Below, one piece after another: positions 49,201 to 60,521 of a stretch of DNA of 64,000 nucleotides. The position numbers and the translations under genes are program-made. Origin of the DNA: Gremmenia infestans (Eukaryota; Ascomycota; Leotiomycetes; Helotiales; Hamatocanthoscyphaceae). Location of the stretch: assembly GCA_032629725.1 (NCBI GenBank), contig JAFEVB010000023.1, forward strand, positions 1 to 64,000, in the 5' to 3' direction. Each line of letters starts with the position of its first letter. The stretch's first letter is position 1. The notes beneath the pieces were generated by a model, which did not search any database, was not told the DNA's origin, and saw only the letters and a program-made list of their open reading frames with translations.

Positions 49201-51246
49201 TGTGAAGGAGTGTGTGGCTGTTGCCAAATTTCGAATGTTACCTTGGACTGAGAAAGTAATTACAAGAAGTATATATAAGCAAGAATTGACAGAGGACACA
49301 GCCTCAAGGAGATAAGAAGTAGAAGTGAATAATACTGTCCTCGTGGGTGAAAGAAAGCAAATGTGAATGAGAAGGAGATATATTCATTTTCTGGGGTATG
49401 ACAGAGCCCGCAAGAAGCAGCCTGACCTCCAGAATACACCTATATTTCCCCAAGACTTGTCATCCGGCTCCGGCAATAGAAGAGGTCTGCATTAGATAAA
49501 GCGAAACTGTAAGTTAGTAACGTAACGTCGGACTTGTGGTTGGATGGACGCCATTCGCAAAACAAAACCAAGAGAGTTCTAGATTCACCCCTATACAAGT
49601 CTGGTGTCAGTGTGTTTGAGTCTGTGTATGTGACAGGTGGCTATTCAAGATTGCCGTGTGACATGCATAGAGATGAGGTGGCATTTGAACCGTTGCGTGG
49701 TAGTTGGGGATAGTCCATTGTAGGCTTATGAGAGGATGTTGAGTCGGAAGATATCAGCCCTGTGATTTACGAATGCCACGCTAATGTTTCGGGCTTGTGA
49801 TGTGGGGTAAGGTGCTCAACTCGGTAGATGACCTGCGTCAAGTCAACACTAGGGTAACAACCAACTGAATGGATCAACTGCACCTAGGGACAGATCGAAA
49901 TGACCCGACTCGGGCCTTCTAGACGCTTAAAAAGAAAAGTGTTACGGAACTCTTTGCGCTCACTGGCCAGCTTTAATCCCTTACTTCAAATCTCTAATCC
50001 CGTTTAGGACATTCTGCTTCAATACCACTTTGATCTGCAACCTAAAAATGTCATACCTATGGCACCGGCAATAGAAATTCTTAAAGCCAGCCACCCTACA
50101 GAATTTACACTGTAATGTGATCTTTAGCAGCCATACTAACCATACTACTACTACTACCGCCTGATAGGAGCGACAAGTTATAATCATTAAGGCTACACGT
50201 CTGTACAATAAATTACAGCACATATAAACTTTATTCAAATCGTAGATCTTACTTAGGACTACTATATATATCTTCGAGGAAGGACAGACTGTTAGAAGAT
50301 GGCAGCCCAGTCCCACCCCTGTAACACAGCACTGTTTCACACATCGACGGCCATAGGGGTTCATCGCGTGATCATTGGGGGCGGGCTTTATTGGGTGGCG
50401 ATTATATGGGTAGGTATGCAAAGCTCATTGGCTAGGAACACTTACTAGTATTTCCCCAAGTGCCCGCCGGCGTAGATTGTGGCGCGTACGAGTAGCAATT
50501 ATCAGTAGGTGCTCTGCTCAACTTGAACAAAGTAGATACCGTAAAGATGCACCCAAAGAGTTCGGCTTGACGCCTTCAACGCGCCTAGCTTAAGTACCCC
50601 CATTCTCAACTCTGAAGATGGACTAGGCTGCACTCCGGAGTATCTAGATGTATGTCTGGTGCGAAAATATTTATTATCCTATCGTAAATAAATCCTAGGT
50701 GCAGCAGGATCCTTCCTTATTTTTTAATGACTCTACGCTAGTTGCTTGGAGTAATCACAGAGCTTTGAGTAACGACTGGGCAGAACGGTAAAGCAAATCC
50801 ACAGAAAGCTAAATTACCGCCTTGGTCCAAATAATCCGAGTTCTCAGGAATATTAAGCAAACCAATGGCTAGCACGAGTTTCTATTAGGAAAGGAAGAAG
50901 GAGCTGCTAGATTTCATATCATTTTCACCAGGGCTGTGTTCTTATAGACATCAGCTTAGTATCACCGCTAAAAAAAAACCGCCAGCTTCGATTAGCAAGT
51001 CGTTTCGCTATCCTTTGCTATTAGTATTGCAGATTCCAAAACTGCCTAGGAAGTTCGTTCATGTATACTCCTAAGGCATCAGAAGAATATAAGTAGTCTT
51101 AAAAGTAGTCATTGATAAATTTATAAGTGTAATTATAGTCTTTTATTAATACAAGTCTTATAAAAGTCAAACTCTAATAGTTTAATAAATCCCAACTTAT
51201 AGTTGATATCTTATTTACTGTCCAGATATCTCTAAAAGATGGAATA
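49201..51246. other. Gene-poor intergenic stretch
   Basis: No convincing gene. A 146-codon frame at 49,981-50,421 has low-complexity, Cys/Val-rich content and no family features. 50,900-51,240 is AT-rich. The stretch could be degraded transposon DNA, but I recognise no element. Confidence 0.5.
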
Positions 51247-52784
51247 TCAATATAACAGATAGCATTCCCTCCGCTTCTTGAACGCCGCTAACTCGCCAGC
51301 CCAGGTCTCTTTGATGGCATCAGGAGACAACCCAGACTCAATCCCTTCTCTAATAAGTGGTCCTCCAGACAACACGTCAACATCGTAAACCGTCGCGTTA
51401 GAACTGTTGAACAACCAATGGAAGCTCGTCGTCGTATTCCCATAGCCGGTGTCGTTGCCCGCCACTTCATACAGGTGCTTCACACTCCACAGCAGGGCAA
51501 CACCAAGGTGCACAGGATCGAATTCCATGTAATCCTGCTCACAATCCAGGGATATATAGCTCTGCAGTCCACAAGCTGTTTGAGATACAAATTTGGAGGT
51601 GGTGGGACTGAAACATGCTGGGCGGAATGTCGTGTGGGGGATCTTGAGAGATCGCATTGTGTCAGACCAAGACTCATTCGTGTACGGTGCTCCAACAAGC
51701 TAATAATACTGTAAGCATATTACGTTATAGAGCACATTGGTAAGCCCTCAAGGTACTGGGAGCTTTTTATGCTTACTTCAAAAGGATGGGTTGTTCCCCG
51801 TCCCTCGGATAGACTGGTACCCTCAAACATACATGCGCCCGGATAGATCAGTGCAGTATCTGGTGTCGGCATGTCTAAACGCTAGTTAGCATCAAGTCTC
51901 ATGCCTAAGATATAAAAGAGAATTCTTACTTGGACTGGGCATGACCCAAGTAAGACCAGTATCTTTCCAAGACATGGATCTCCGCCACCCCTCCATTTTT
52001 ATTACTTCCAGGATCAACGCCGAGCCATTTGCCGTTTCTTGTATCCAGCCCTCCCCGACGAACATTGTGGCCAGCTCTCCTGCTGTCATTCCGTGCGCTT
52101 GGGCGATCGGTCGGCGCCCGACATACGAAGCATAGCTCTCGTTGAGTACCGGTCCAAAAGTGTTTAGCCCTGTCAGCGGGTTCGGTCTGTCGAGTACCAC
52201 AAAGCTGGCATTGCACAGAGCTGCCGCAACCATGGTATCGTACATTGCCCAGGTATCTAAGAGTGATTAGCCACTTTCATTCGTCAAAGCATCAGAACAC
52301 TACACCCACAAGTATAGAAGCGAGCGCCAACATCTTGAATATCAAATACCACCGTGTCAGCTCCCGACTCGCTGATGTAGCGCACCAACGTCGTTGTGTT
52401 CGCATTATAAGCATCCTACAACCAGCACGATCAACAATCTATCCGTGAGCCTGATGTCGGGATACAAACATAGACCGTCAAGCCAGTCTTCGAGTCGACA
52501 AAGGTTCCAGTCGAGCCTCCAGCCTGCGCGGTGCCTCGAAACCCGTGCTCGGGTCCCATAACCCCTACCACATCAACCTCGGCCGCCTCGAACATCACAT
52601 CTACCCCTAGATCCAAGTCCAGCGTCACTCCAGTTGGGTTGCTCAGAATTATCACCTTACGCCCTGCCAGCTGCTTGTATTTGGATTCTTGCAAGACTGT
52701 GAGTCCGGGTTTGACCGTTGGGCTTAGGCCAAAGACCGGCATTGCGAGCAGAAGCTCTAGCAAATGGAGATATTGGAGTCTCAT
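51247..52784 (-). CDS. Secreted DUF1343 / NamZ-like (GH171) protein
   Basis: Five exons (52,784-52,470; 52,415-52,310; 52,256-51,930; 51,874-51,777; 51,699-51,247) give 432 residues. A signal peptide covers about 1-19. The DUF1343 hallmarks appear in order: ILSNPTGVT, GPEHGFRG, DIQDVGARFYTY, DRPNPLTG and SEGRGTTHPFE. Bacterial NamZ, the characterised member of this family, is an exo-beta-N-acetylmuramidase (GH171) that frees MurNAc from peptidoglycan fragments. The fungal protein keeps the motifs and has a secretion signal and four spliceosomal introns, so it is an established eukaryotic gene. Its substrate could be bacterial wall fragments, but this is inferred. It lies beside a GPCR gene on the same strand. 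Confidence 0.9.
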
Positions 52785-53212
52785 GTCGAGGGAGATATAC
52801 GGTCAATTGACCGTTGACTTTGATTTTGAGGGGAAAGTAGAACGAATATAATTAGATTGTACGAGTAATTAGAGGTTCCCCCGGCCTTTTAACATCGCTC
52901 GCATCCATCCCACTTCCGACTTCCTCTCTCATCCGTTATCTTCAACTTATCAGAGGTTCGCTCACCGCGAGCATTGGGATATTTGAATGTCGCAAGAGCT
53001 CTGAATCTAATGATGGGGTTTGAATCTAGCAACGTTGCTTTTGAGCTAGTAGCTCCACATTGACGATCTATTGCCTCTTCGGATATGCTGTTCAGGGGGA
53101 GGCTCAAGTGTTCAAAAGTGGCATGTGCATCATAACCATCCAAATAATATATGACCAGAGTTCCATTCTTGAAGATCTAATAGTAGGCACAGTAGCATGT
53201 CTCTCACACCCC
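52785..53212. other. Intergenic, nothing recognised
   Basis: This is the promoter side of the DUF1343 gene and the 3' flank of the GPCR gene. No gene or repeat is seen. Confidence 0.5.
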
Positions 53213-54585
53213 CTAGACAGACTCGGACATGCTCCCCAGACTCCGACTATGGCTCAATTCGATGGTACTCTCAGTCTTCCTCGTCACTCCCCTCTCATTC
53301 CCCTCCAAGACCACAAAGCCAGATCCCCTAGCCTGTTTCCTGCTCTCGACCCTCGCCAGCATCACGCGCCTGCATATAGACAGACTGGTCGTGAAATAGA
53401 TAACCGTGTTCCAGAAGCCTTGCAGCGGCAGCACGACCGCCGAGCAGATGTTCAGCGCGAACGACGGGTCCTTGGGGTACCGCAGTCCGTAGACACGGTT
53501 CACGCTTGCTGGGACCCATGTTATCAGGATGGAGATGGCGAACAGCAGCGCGCATTTCGTATACGCCCACTTTATCTTGTCGACGGTGCTCGGCCGTTTC
53601 GGGAATAGGGCTCCTCTGGGCGTGGCAGGTGGAGGTCGGTTGTCCTGCGCGGAAATGGTGATGGTGTATTGATCTCTGCCCGCGGCTGGCTTCTCGGGCC
53701 GCGTGTACGTCGCTGCTGGTGTTGTTGTGCCGATTGGAGACTTGTAGTTGCCCCCGTGCTCGGCCGTGGTTACGACTTCGATTTCTGTGGTGCGGAGCCC
53801 GGTGAAGGCTGGTTCGGCGTGGCTGGTCGATGTCATGGTGCCATCGCCAGGGCCGCTCATGGCTCTGAGCTGAGAGCGTTTCTGGAAGATCTCGACGCCG
53901 ACGCGGACGTAGATTATAAGTGCTGCGAGGATGGCTAGCCAGATGGGCGCGTAGTAGGAATAGATTCTTATGGCGGCCCAATCATTGTCTATCCAGCACC
54001 AAAGCTGTATACAGATGTGATTAGCAAGCACTGAGACTTTGGTTGTGCGGAGCAGATGGTACGTACAGTAGCATTTCCATACATCTTACCCTTCACTTTC
54101 GTCTTATATATCAGACAGAACAGAGCTGGGATAAATGGGAGCCCATAACAGAGAAGGCCATATACCCAATATAGTTTTTTCAGCCGATGTGCATCATAGC
54201 GCCGGAAGAAGACCAAGTAAACATTAACCGCCATAGCACAACTCCACATAGGATCCGACTGCATGAACCTGTTTGGTTTCCGTTAGTTCACTAACCGTCA
54301 CCGACATGATAGATAAAACAGAACTTACATTTCCAACAAAAAGCCCTGAAACTGACACAACGCGCCGTCGACATGCGAAAGCGCAGAACCTCCTATAAGA
54401 ACGGCCACACTAGCGAACAGATTCGCAAACGAGGCATAGAAAATCAATGTATTTGAAAGCGTCCTGAACTCTTTGATGAAAATAAACGTTCCTAGTAGGA
54501 TAAGTGTTCCAGTGACTGAGATGGAGGCTGTGGTACGTTCAATGATGATGAGCACGTCGATTTCATGCTTGGTCAACGCACCCAT
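53213..54585 (-). CDS. cAMP-receptor-like G-protein-coupled receptor
   Basis: Three exons (54,585-54,329; 54,268-54,067; 54,004-53,213) give 416 residues with seven hydrophobic segments. The first four lie in exons 1 and 2. The fifth follows WCWIDNDWAAIRIYSYYAPIW, a block typical of Dictyostelium cAR-type and fungal Crl/GprH-type receptors. A long third cytosolic loop (about 220-310) rich in Ser/Thr/Pro comes next, then two helices with WVPASVNRVYG and a Ser/Arg-rich C-tail. Such receptors signal through heterotrimeric G proteins; fungal relatives respond to carbon or amino-acid status. The ligand here is unknown. Start: first ATG of the frame, 28 bases before the first helix-rich segment begins to build. 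Confidence 0.9.
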
Positions 54586-56018
54586 GATAACGAACAGTAG
54601 TATTTAGTTGAGTCTCAACAGCAGTGAGGTACTACTAGCATAATACTCGAGCATGATGTGAAGTAAGGAGATTTAAGTAGAGAGAAAGTGGCATATATAT
54701 CTATCTATCTATCTGTCTGTCCTCGCTAAAACCTATGTATCAAACTCAATTTATTGTAGAACCAGATGTGTTGGTTGTGAATGAGTGAATACTCGGCACT
54801 TAATTAGATTTCCTAGCTTCTTGCCTTGCAACTCGACTCAATCCGTTCACACGGAGGCTGAAAGCCTGCCTGTGCAAGCAGATCCATTCAGCCCTGCCGA
54901 AAGTCCACAGGATCGTCCACAGGATGGTACTCCATTTGAGGATAAACACGGTGGGTTTTTACACGCTCACGTACTTTACCACATCCTCCCCTCTTCGTAA
55001 GCACCGTCCCCACCGCACCGCACCCCAGAACCCCGGAGCGGGGTTGTACATGTACGTGTACCGGGATCTATATTAGAATCTGCTATAGGAGCAGAGCGGT
55101 CCATCTAACGGCTTTCCAACAGATATTGGTATATCATCTCGCCGGCCGTTTTTCCATGCGTTCCACAAGAAAAGCCAATTCCGGAAAAACTGCCTATGTT
55201 TCATTAATTACCAAGAATACGCGGCTGGATCCTGATCTAATCAAGCTCGTGTGGATCGTACTGTAAGGTTGTAGCAACGACTGGACGGATTGCATTCATT
55301 TATCCATATTGATGTCCTAATGCCCTACCCCATATGCATGGGATGCAAGGAAACATTAGGCTAGGCCAGGAAGAGGAGAATGGCATCTACCTGCTAGCAC
55401 GTTCCTCGATCATAACATACGTCCATCATAGCCTACCTAGGTACCTATCATGCCCCTATTGTCACACAACTCATGCTTTCCTCGATCCTCGACCGCTGGC
55501 TGATGCATGCGTGGCGTTCGCTTAAGTCCGAGGCACTACATAAATAGAAGTAATACAGTAGTAACAGTACGTAGAACACTCTTACTTGTTGAGGTAGGTA
55601 TTTTGCCTAGAGTAGCGTGCTACCTACCAACCAACCAATAATCCTCAGTCAGTGGAGATTATTCTGAAATGCTGGCTGCACTGTACTGCACTGCACTACG
55701 CTGTACGCTAACGTTGGATCTGCGGTCAAGTGAAACTGGCTTTCGGGGCGCGTGAGGTGGGTTTAGGTGAGACTGGATTGTCAGCTTCACGTGTGGAGAA
55801 GACAAGACGCAGAGTGAAATAAATGGACGTGGTTGATTCACATTTACAATTGCAGTGAAAATATGGAATTCTTCGTGTCTATATATGTTGTTGAAATGCA
55901 TTAGTCCAGTGGAAAAAACACCCCTCAGGTCTAGAAAAAAGCTAGCCAGCAAAGAATAAAATCACCAAGTTCCTCATCCCCGAAAACCTCCACGTTCAAT
56001 ATCCCGATAACACAACTC
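54586..56018. other. Intergenic with a tetranucleotide repeat and TACTG/CACTG words
   Basis: A short CTAT/CTGT microsatellite lies at about 54,697-54,722. A CCTACCTAGGTACCTA word lies near 55,433-55,448. A cluster of overlapping TACTG/CACTG units is at about 55,678-55,706. No gene is recognised in the interval. Confidence 0.55.
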
Positions 56019-57780
56019 TTATGTGGTATACAAGAAGTCCGGCCTCTTATCGCCAAGAGCTTCGATTTCTCTCTCGGTCTTGCCCTGGACCCAGTGGTCT
56101 CTCTTGCCCGCCCGCCTAGCTGCATTCTCCCGCTCAAGCAGGAAATGCATAACTGTGCTACCTATCAGGAGGCATCCAACCATGTAGCCGATGATTGTCG
56201 CGTGGCCAACGGTGTATTGGGGCTTTTTGAAGAAGATGTTGCTACTCACGACGCCATTCAGGTTACCCCAACCGATGACGAAGCCAAGAACAATACCGCG
56301 CTTGTAGACGCCTTCCGTGTTATTACTCACCCAAGAAATAGTGTTCGCAATGCATGGATAGATACCAAGTGCACCGAGGAAAGTTCCCGCATACCTAGGG
56401 CTATGTGTTAGAGTTGAGGGAGAAGCTCTGGACTGGGGAAATGCATACTTGATATGAGGCTTGTGCGATCCTATAAGCATGGCGAACCCAACGACTCCGA
56501 TCAATGAAACAAAGATATTAGATAGTCCACGTTGTCTGGTGCGATCGGCATAGAAGCCAACAGCAACGGTGAGCACAGCAGCGCATGCGTATGGTGGTAC
56601 GGTCATAAGCTGTGCTTGGTTGCCTTTATACCCCATCCCGGCAACAATCGACGGAAGAAACAAGGAGAACGCATATAGTGGCATATCTGCCCCCATATAG
56701 ATAAACATGCCCATATACATCTTCCAGTCCTTAACGGCAGACCAGAAATAACTCATCTTAAACTCCTCATGTTCGGCACTTGATTGTTGATCGAGCTTCA
56801 GTCGGCGAATGACGCGAGCACGATCTTGGTCGGATAGGAAGGTTGCGGTGTCCGGGAAGTCGTGGACTAAGAAAAATGAGAGGAACCCGCACAGCACAGT
56901 GGCAAGACCTTCAAGAATGAAGATCCAAGCCCAGCCCGGCTTACCACCTACGTTATGCATATTAAGGATAGCGGCAGCGAGAAGGCCACCAAAAGATCCT
57001 GAAAGTGCGGCGGCTGAGAAGAAGATGGCCTGGTGGTGGATTAGAAATGTAAGTGAGAAGGATAGATCCACTCACAGCTCGAACACCAAACTCATTCCGC
57101 TTGTACCAGGAAGAGAGGAAGTAGTTGACACCAGGAAACAGACCTGCTTCAGCCAAGCCTAGAAAGAAACGACAGACCATGAGACCAGACCAGCTTGTAA
57201 CAAATCCCATAGAGAGCATGCAGACACCCCAGATGATCCTGTTAATTGTTAGACAGAGCATTTAAGTGAGGTGTGATGCATACATGATGATGGGAATGAA
57301 GACTGATGGCCGGAGGCGTTTGAGGAGGATATTGGCTAGCGGTTCGAAGACTGCGTAGGAGACGAAGAAAATGGACAGAGCCGCATTGTATTTGCCCGTA
57401 GACATATTACCCAACTTCTTCTGTAGGCCGGCGATCTTCGCATTGCCAATGTTGGTTCGATCTAAGAATGAGAGGAGGTACAGCAGGCAGAGCTGACAAG
57501 GTATCAGAAGCTGCTTTTCTGCTTGGAGAAGGAGATCTCACCCATGGAATCAATTGCAAATCGAGCTTTCGAACAAGCTTGCGATCCTATGAGAACAGTG
57601 AGAAGGACATCAATAGACCTTTGAAGCTCAAGAACTCACAATCTCCTTTCGCTGAGCATCGCTCAGATGCGCATCAGGATCTTCAGCCAGATTGAGTGGC
57701 ATAGCATTCGCAATCTCTCCCACATTCTTCTCGTCAGAACTTCGGTCGCTCTCTACTCGAGCATGGTTTTTGAACTCCAT
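56019..57780 (-). CDS. MFS anion:cation symporter (Dal5/Tna1-like)
   Basis: Six exons (57,780-57,640; 57,586-57,542; 57,492-57,284; 57,238-57,076; 57,029-56,449; 56,394-56,019) give 504 residues. The hydrophilic N-terminus leads into DRKLVRKLDLQLIPW and LCLLYLLSFLDRTNIGNAK, the classic opening of the ACS family. MVCRFFLGLAEAGLFPGVNYFLSSWY follows, the central family signature. Characterised fungal members carry allantoate, nicotinate, pantothenate, biotin and other organic anions with protons. The substrate here cannot be told. The last intron (54 bp) is in frame and open, so an unspliced reading is possible, but the donor, acceptor and family alignment favour splicing. No linked catabolic genes are seen. 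Confidence 0.93.
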
Positions 57781-59405
57781 GTTTGCAATGTAGCAGAAAT
57801 GGAAATCGAGGATGAAGAATGGAAGAAAAGGTGTTGATGTGGAAAGAACGATGAAGGTAGTCTTGGCGGAAGGTGGAAGGGAGTGATATTTCCTGTGATT
57901 CACAGAACTTCCCTTTCACTCATTTACAGTATTTGCCGACACTGGTGGTGCGGTGCCTCAGCCCGATGTGACATGAAGAAACATAAATATGCAGAGACGG
58001 GGAAGGGGTTTGGAAAGAGGATTTTGCAGTTCCTGGATTGCATCAGGGTCCCGAAGAACAACAGTATGACGGGAGAGTAGTTACATGCCCGCGAAAGCAC
58101 CGTGGGACACACTCCGCACCCCAGATTTGCCAGGACCGATCTCAGCCAGGACCGATCTCAGCCAGATATCCATGTGGATCGCTGCACATCAAGAAGTATA
58201 AAGTGAAACCATAGAAAGGTCCCATCGAATCAAGCACACGAGTAACATGTGTGGCGCTCTGGAAGTGGTTAATTACCGCTCTTCTTACCACATAGTGCTT
58301 ATATATAGTGTAAATGTAACATGTTAAAGGCTAAGACTATTGACACTCCATGCTGTGCGATGGAGATACTCGCTTGATATGATCAAACCTGGTGTCGTGC
58401 GGAAGAGGAAGCTTGAAATCCTTCCGAAGGGTAACAGCAACACAGAATTAGAATATTCTCGCGCGACTGAAGCATGCAGCCGTTTGAGGCTTGAAATGAC
58501 ACCTACTGGCAGTTTGGGGAAGCATGGACGCACGGAAGTACAACTTGAACACTTATCCGTTAATCAATTATATTCCGTACCATACTCGAGTTATAGACTG
58601 GCAGCAAAGTTTGGTAAAGGCGTATGTAGCAGTCCCAGCGCAATGGTCGATGTCCGATGCAGTTGGAATGGATAAAATCAAATTTTCATGCATCGATTCT
58701 CCTGCCTACCTACCCATCTGGATGTACCTCCGTAGCAGGTCTGTTGTTTGGAACGCTCTCTGGATACGAATTGGTGGACGTGGAAGCTTTCATTTCCGCT
58801 TGAAATATGTGATGTGCGATAGGGCATCCGCTTGCGTGGCCTAATAATAATAATACGTGGTGAAAATGGTGGGAACACATGTACCGTGAAGGAAGACAGT
58901 AACAGGATTTCAGGGAGATTTGGGTGTTGGTGTTGGTGTACACCATTAGGCTAAGCTCTTAGGGATTACCTTGGTACTATACTTGGCATCGCGTCTTCAG
59001 CTCGACTTCTGCGTCCCCGCCCAAGAAACATGACGAAGCTCTGCAACATCAAATGATTCAAATCCGATATGGAATAACATTTGGTCTTGGAGCAGAGCAA
59101 AAATTCGGCATAGAATCGGTAGCCAATCCGAGCGAAGTTACGCTTGTGCCGGATATCTGTGGTGTCGCTTGGGTCACGTTATGCTACGAGTTTTCTATCA
59201 AAGCAGCTCATATTTTCTACTTATGAATACCTATGATGTGAAGATAGAGAGAAAAAATCGCGCACATCATGAAGCCTGGATCAAGCCGTCTTTGTCGGGA
59301 CCCTCTTTGTCACTATTATTTCGTGATCTAGTAGAGCAGATGCAAGAAAATTAAATTTAAAAAAAACTAAAAGCACACAAAAGACAAAAATATACATCGT
59401 AAATA
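57781..59405. other. Intergenic with a 16-bp tandem duplication
   Basis: A 16-bp unit beginning CCAGGACCGA is repeated directly twice at 58,130-58,161, with the first four bases of a third copy. Short frames between 58,340 and 58,950 show no family features and overlap on both strands. No gene is called. Confidence 0.5.
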
Positions 59406-59488
59406 TTCCGCAACAGGGAATTGAACCCTGGTCTCCTGCGTATTTCTTTTATGAAAAGCAGAAATGCTAACCATTACACCACTGCGGA
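59406..59488 (-). tRNA. tRNA-Glu (anticodon UUC) with an 11-nt intron
   Basis: On the minus strand the sequence folds as a complete tRNA. The acceptor stem TCCGCAG pairs with the 3' strand ending TTGCGGA, with one G-T pair. The D arm is TGGTGTAATGGTTAGCA, and the T arm carries GGTTCAATTCC. The anticodon arm has stem CTGC/GCAG with loop TTTTCA...C, giving anticodon TTC. An extra 11 nt (TAAAAGAAATA) sits right after position 37, the standard place of nuclear tRNA introns. Splicing leaves a 72-nt tRNA before CCA addition. Confidence 0.93.
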
Positions 59489-60521
59489 GTTTGCGTCTAT
59501 ATGCCTATACTTTAATCTATAAAATAGGTAATTAGCTCGACGGGTAGGGTGATAAGAGATGTATCAAACGGATACGACCTCTACTACTATTAATACTCTG
59601 GTATAAAGACTCTCGCTGAGTCAAAAGAGGATTGGCATAAGCGGGTCGATATTGTGATATTTCTAAGACTGTTCACTATGAGTGCAACTTATACATAGGT
59701 CGAGTTGTGAATAACTGCCTGTGTATCAACTGTAAGGCTTTAACTATAAGTCCCTTTAGCTAGAAGTATGCCCCCACTGCTATGACTTAGGTGCGAGCGG
59801 TGCAAGTATCTGCATTCTGATAGTATAGAAGTCTTGGTATATATTAAGTAGGTTATTCTTTCAAAGAGAATCTTTGCGTATCAAAACAATTCTTCATACG
59901 GGTGATATCAAAACGACGAAAGGCATAAGAGTAGCATAGACTGCACAGAATTTTCTCGCTATCAAGGGGATTGAACTATTTATGGACCGGAAATTTCGGC
60001 AGATAAGCCAAGCTCTATAAGCAAAAGTAATCATCGTATCACAAGCTTATGTTTTACTCAAAATGTTTGAGTATTACATTACACAAACGCGTGTATAAGC
60101 TGCCTAGTATGACAATGCTCTTTCCCCATAGTAGGACAATGATATACCTAGGACCTGGACTTTAGGAAAGCCATTGATTGAGCGCTATAGTAATTGTTCT
60201 TCAGACGTCCTGCATTTGCGGCGAGACCTCAATATTGGAATTGAATTGCTTGATATGGCAATTGGAGCCCTCATTAATGTTGTGGATGAAGAAGGTACTG
60301 TACAGAATGATGTATAAATTAATGTATAAACAACCTCGGTCGTGGTGTTGTCCCCCCTCCGATCGCATCATTTTCCCCCACTAAAGCTACACCTACTCGG
60401 GAACATCATCCTAACCCCTAACCCCACCACACCCCAGGTAATAGTAATCAACCCGCGGACCATCACTACACTATGGCATCCTCACCCTCCGCTCTCTACA
60501 AGCTGCTGTCTTTCCGTAGCC
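59489..60521. other. Intergenic / upstream region of the lipid kinase gene
   Basis: A TACTGTAC word lies near 60,296, about 225 bp before the start codon. The interval is AT-rich in its first half and shows no gene. The frame of the downstream CDS is open back to 60,342, but that part looks non-coding. Confidence 0.5.

Noticed and set aside
49981..50421. 146-codon frame on the minus strand
   Set aside because: It has low-complexity Val/Cys/Tyr-rich content, no start context, no motif and no intron structure. It is probably chance or degraded repeat DNA.
53328..53981. 217-codon frame on the minus strand
   Set aside because: It is an alternative frame inside the third exon of the GPCR gene, without family features.
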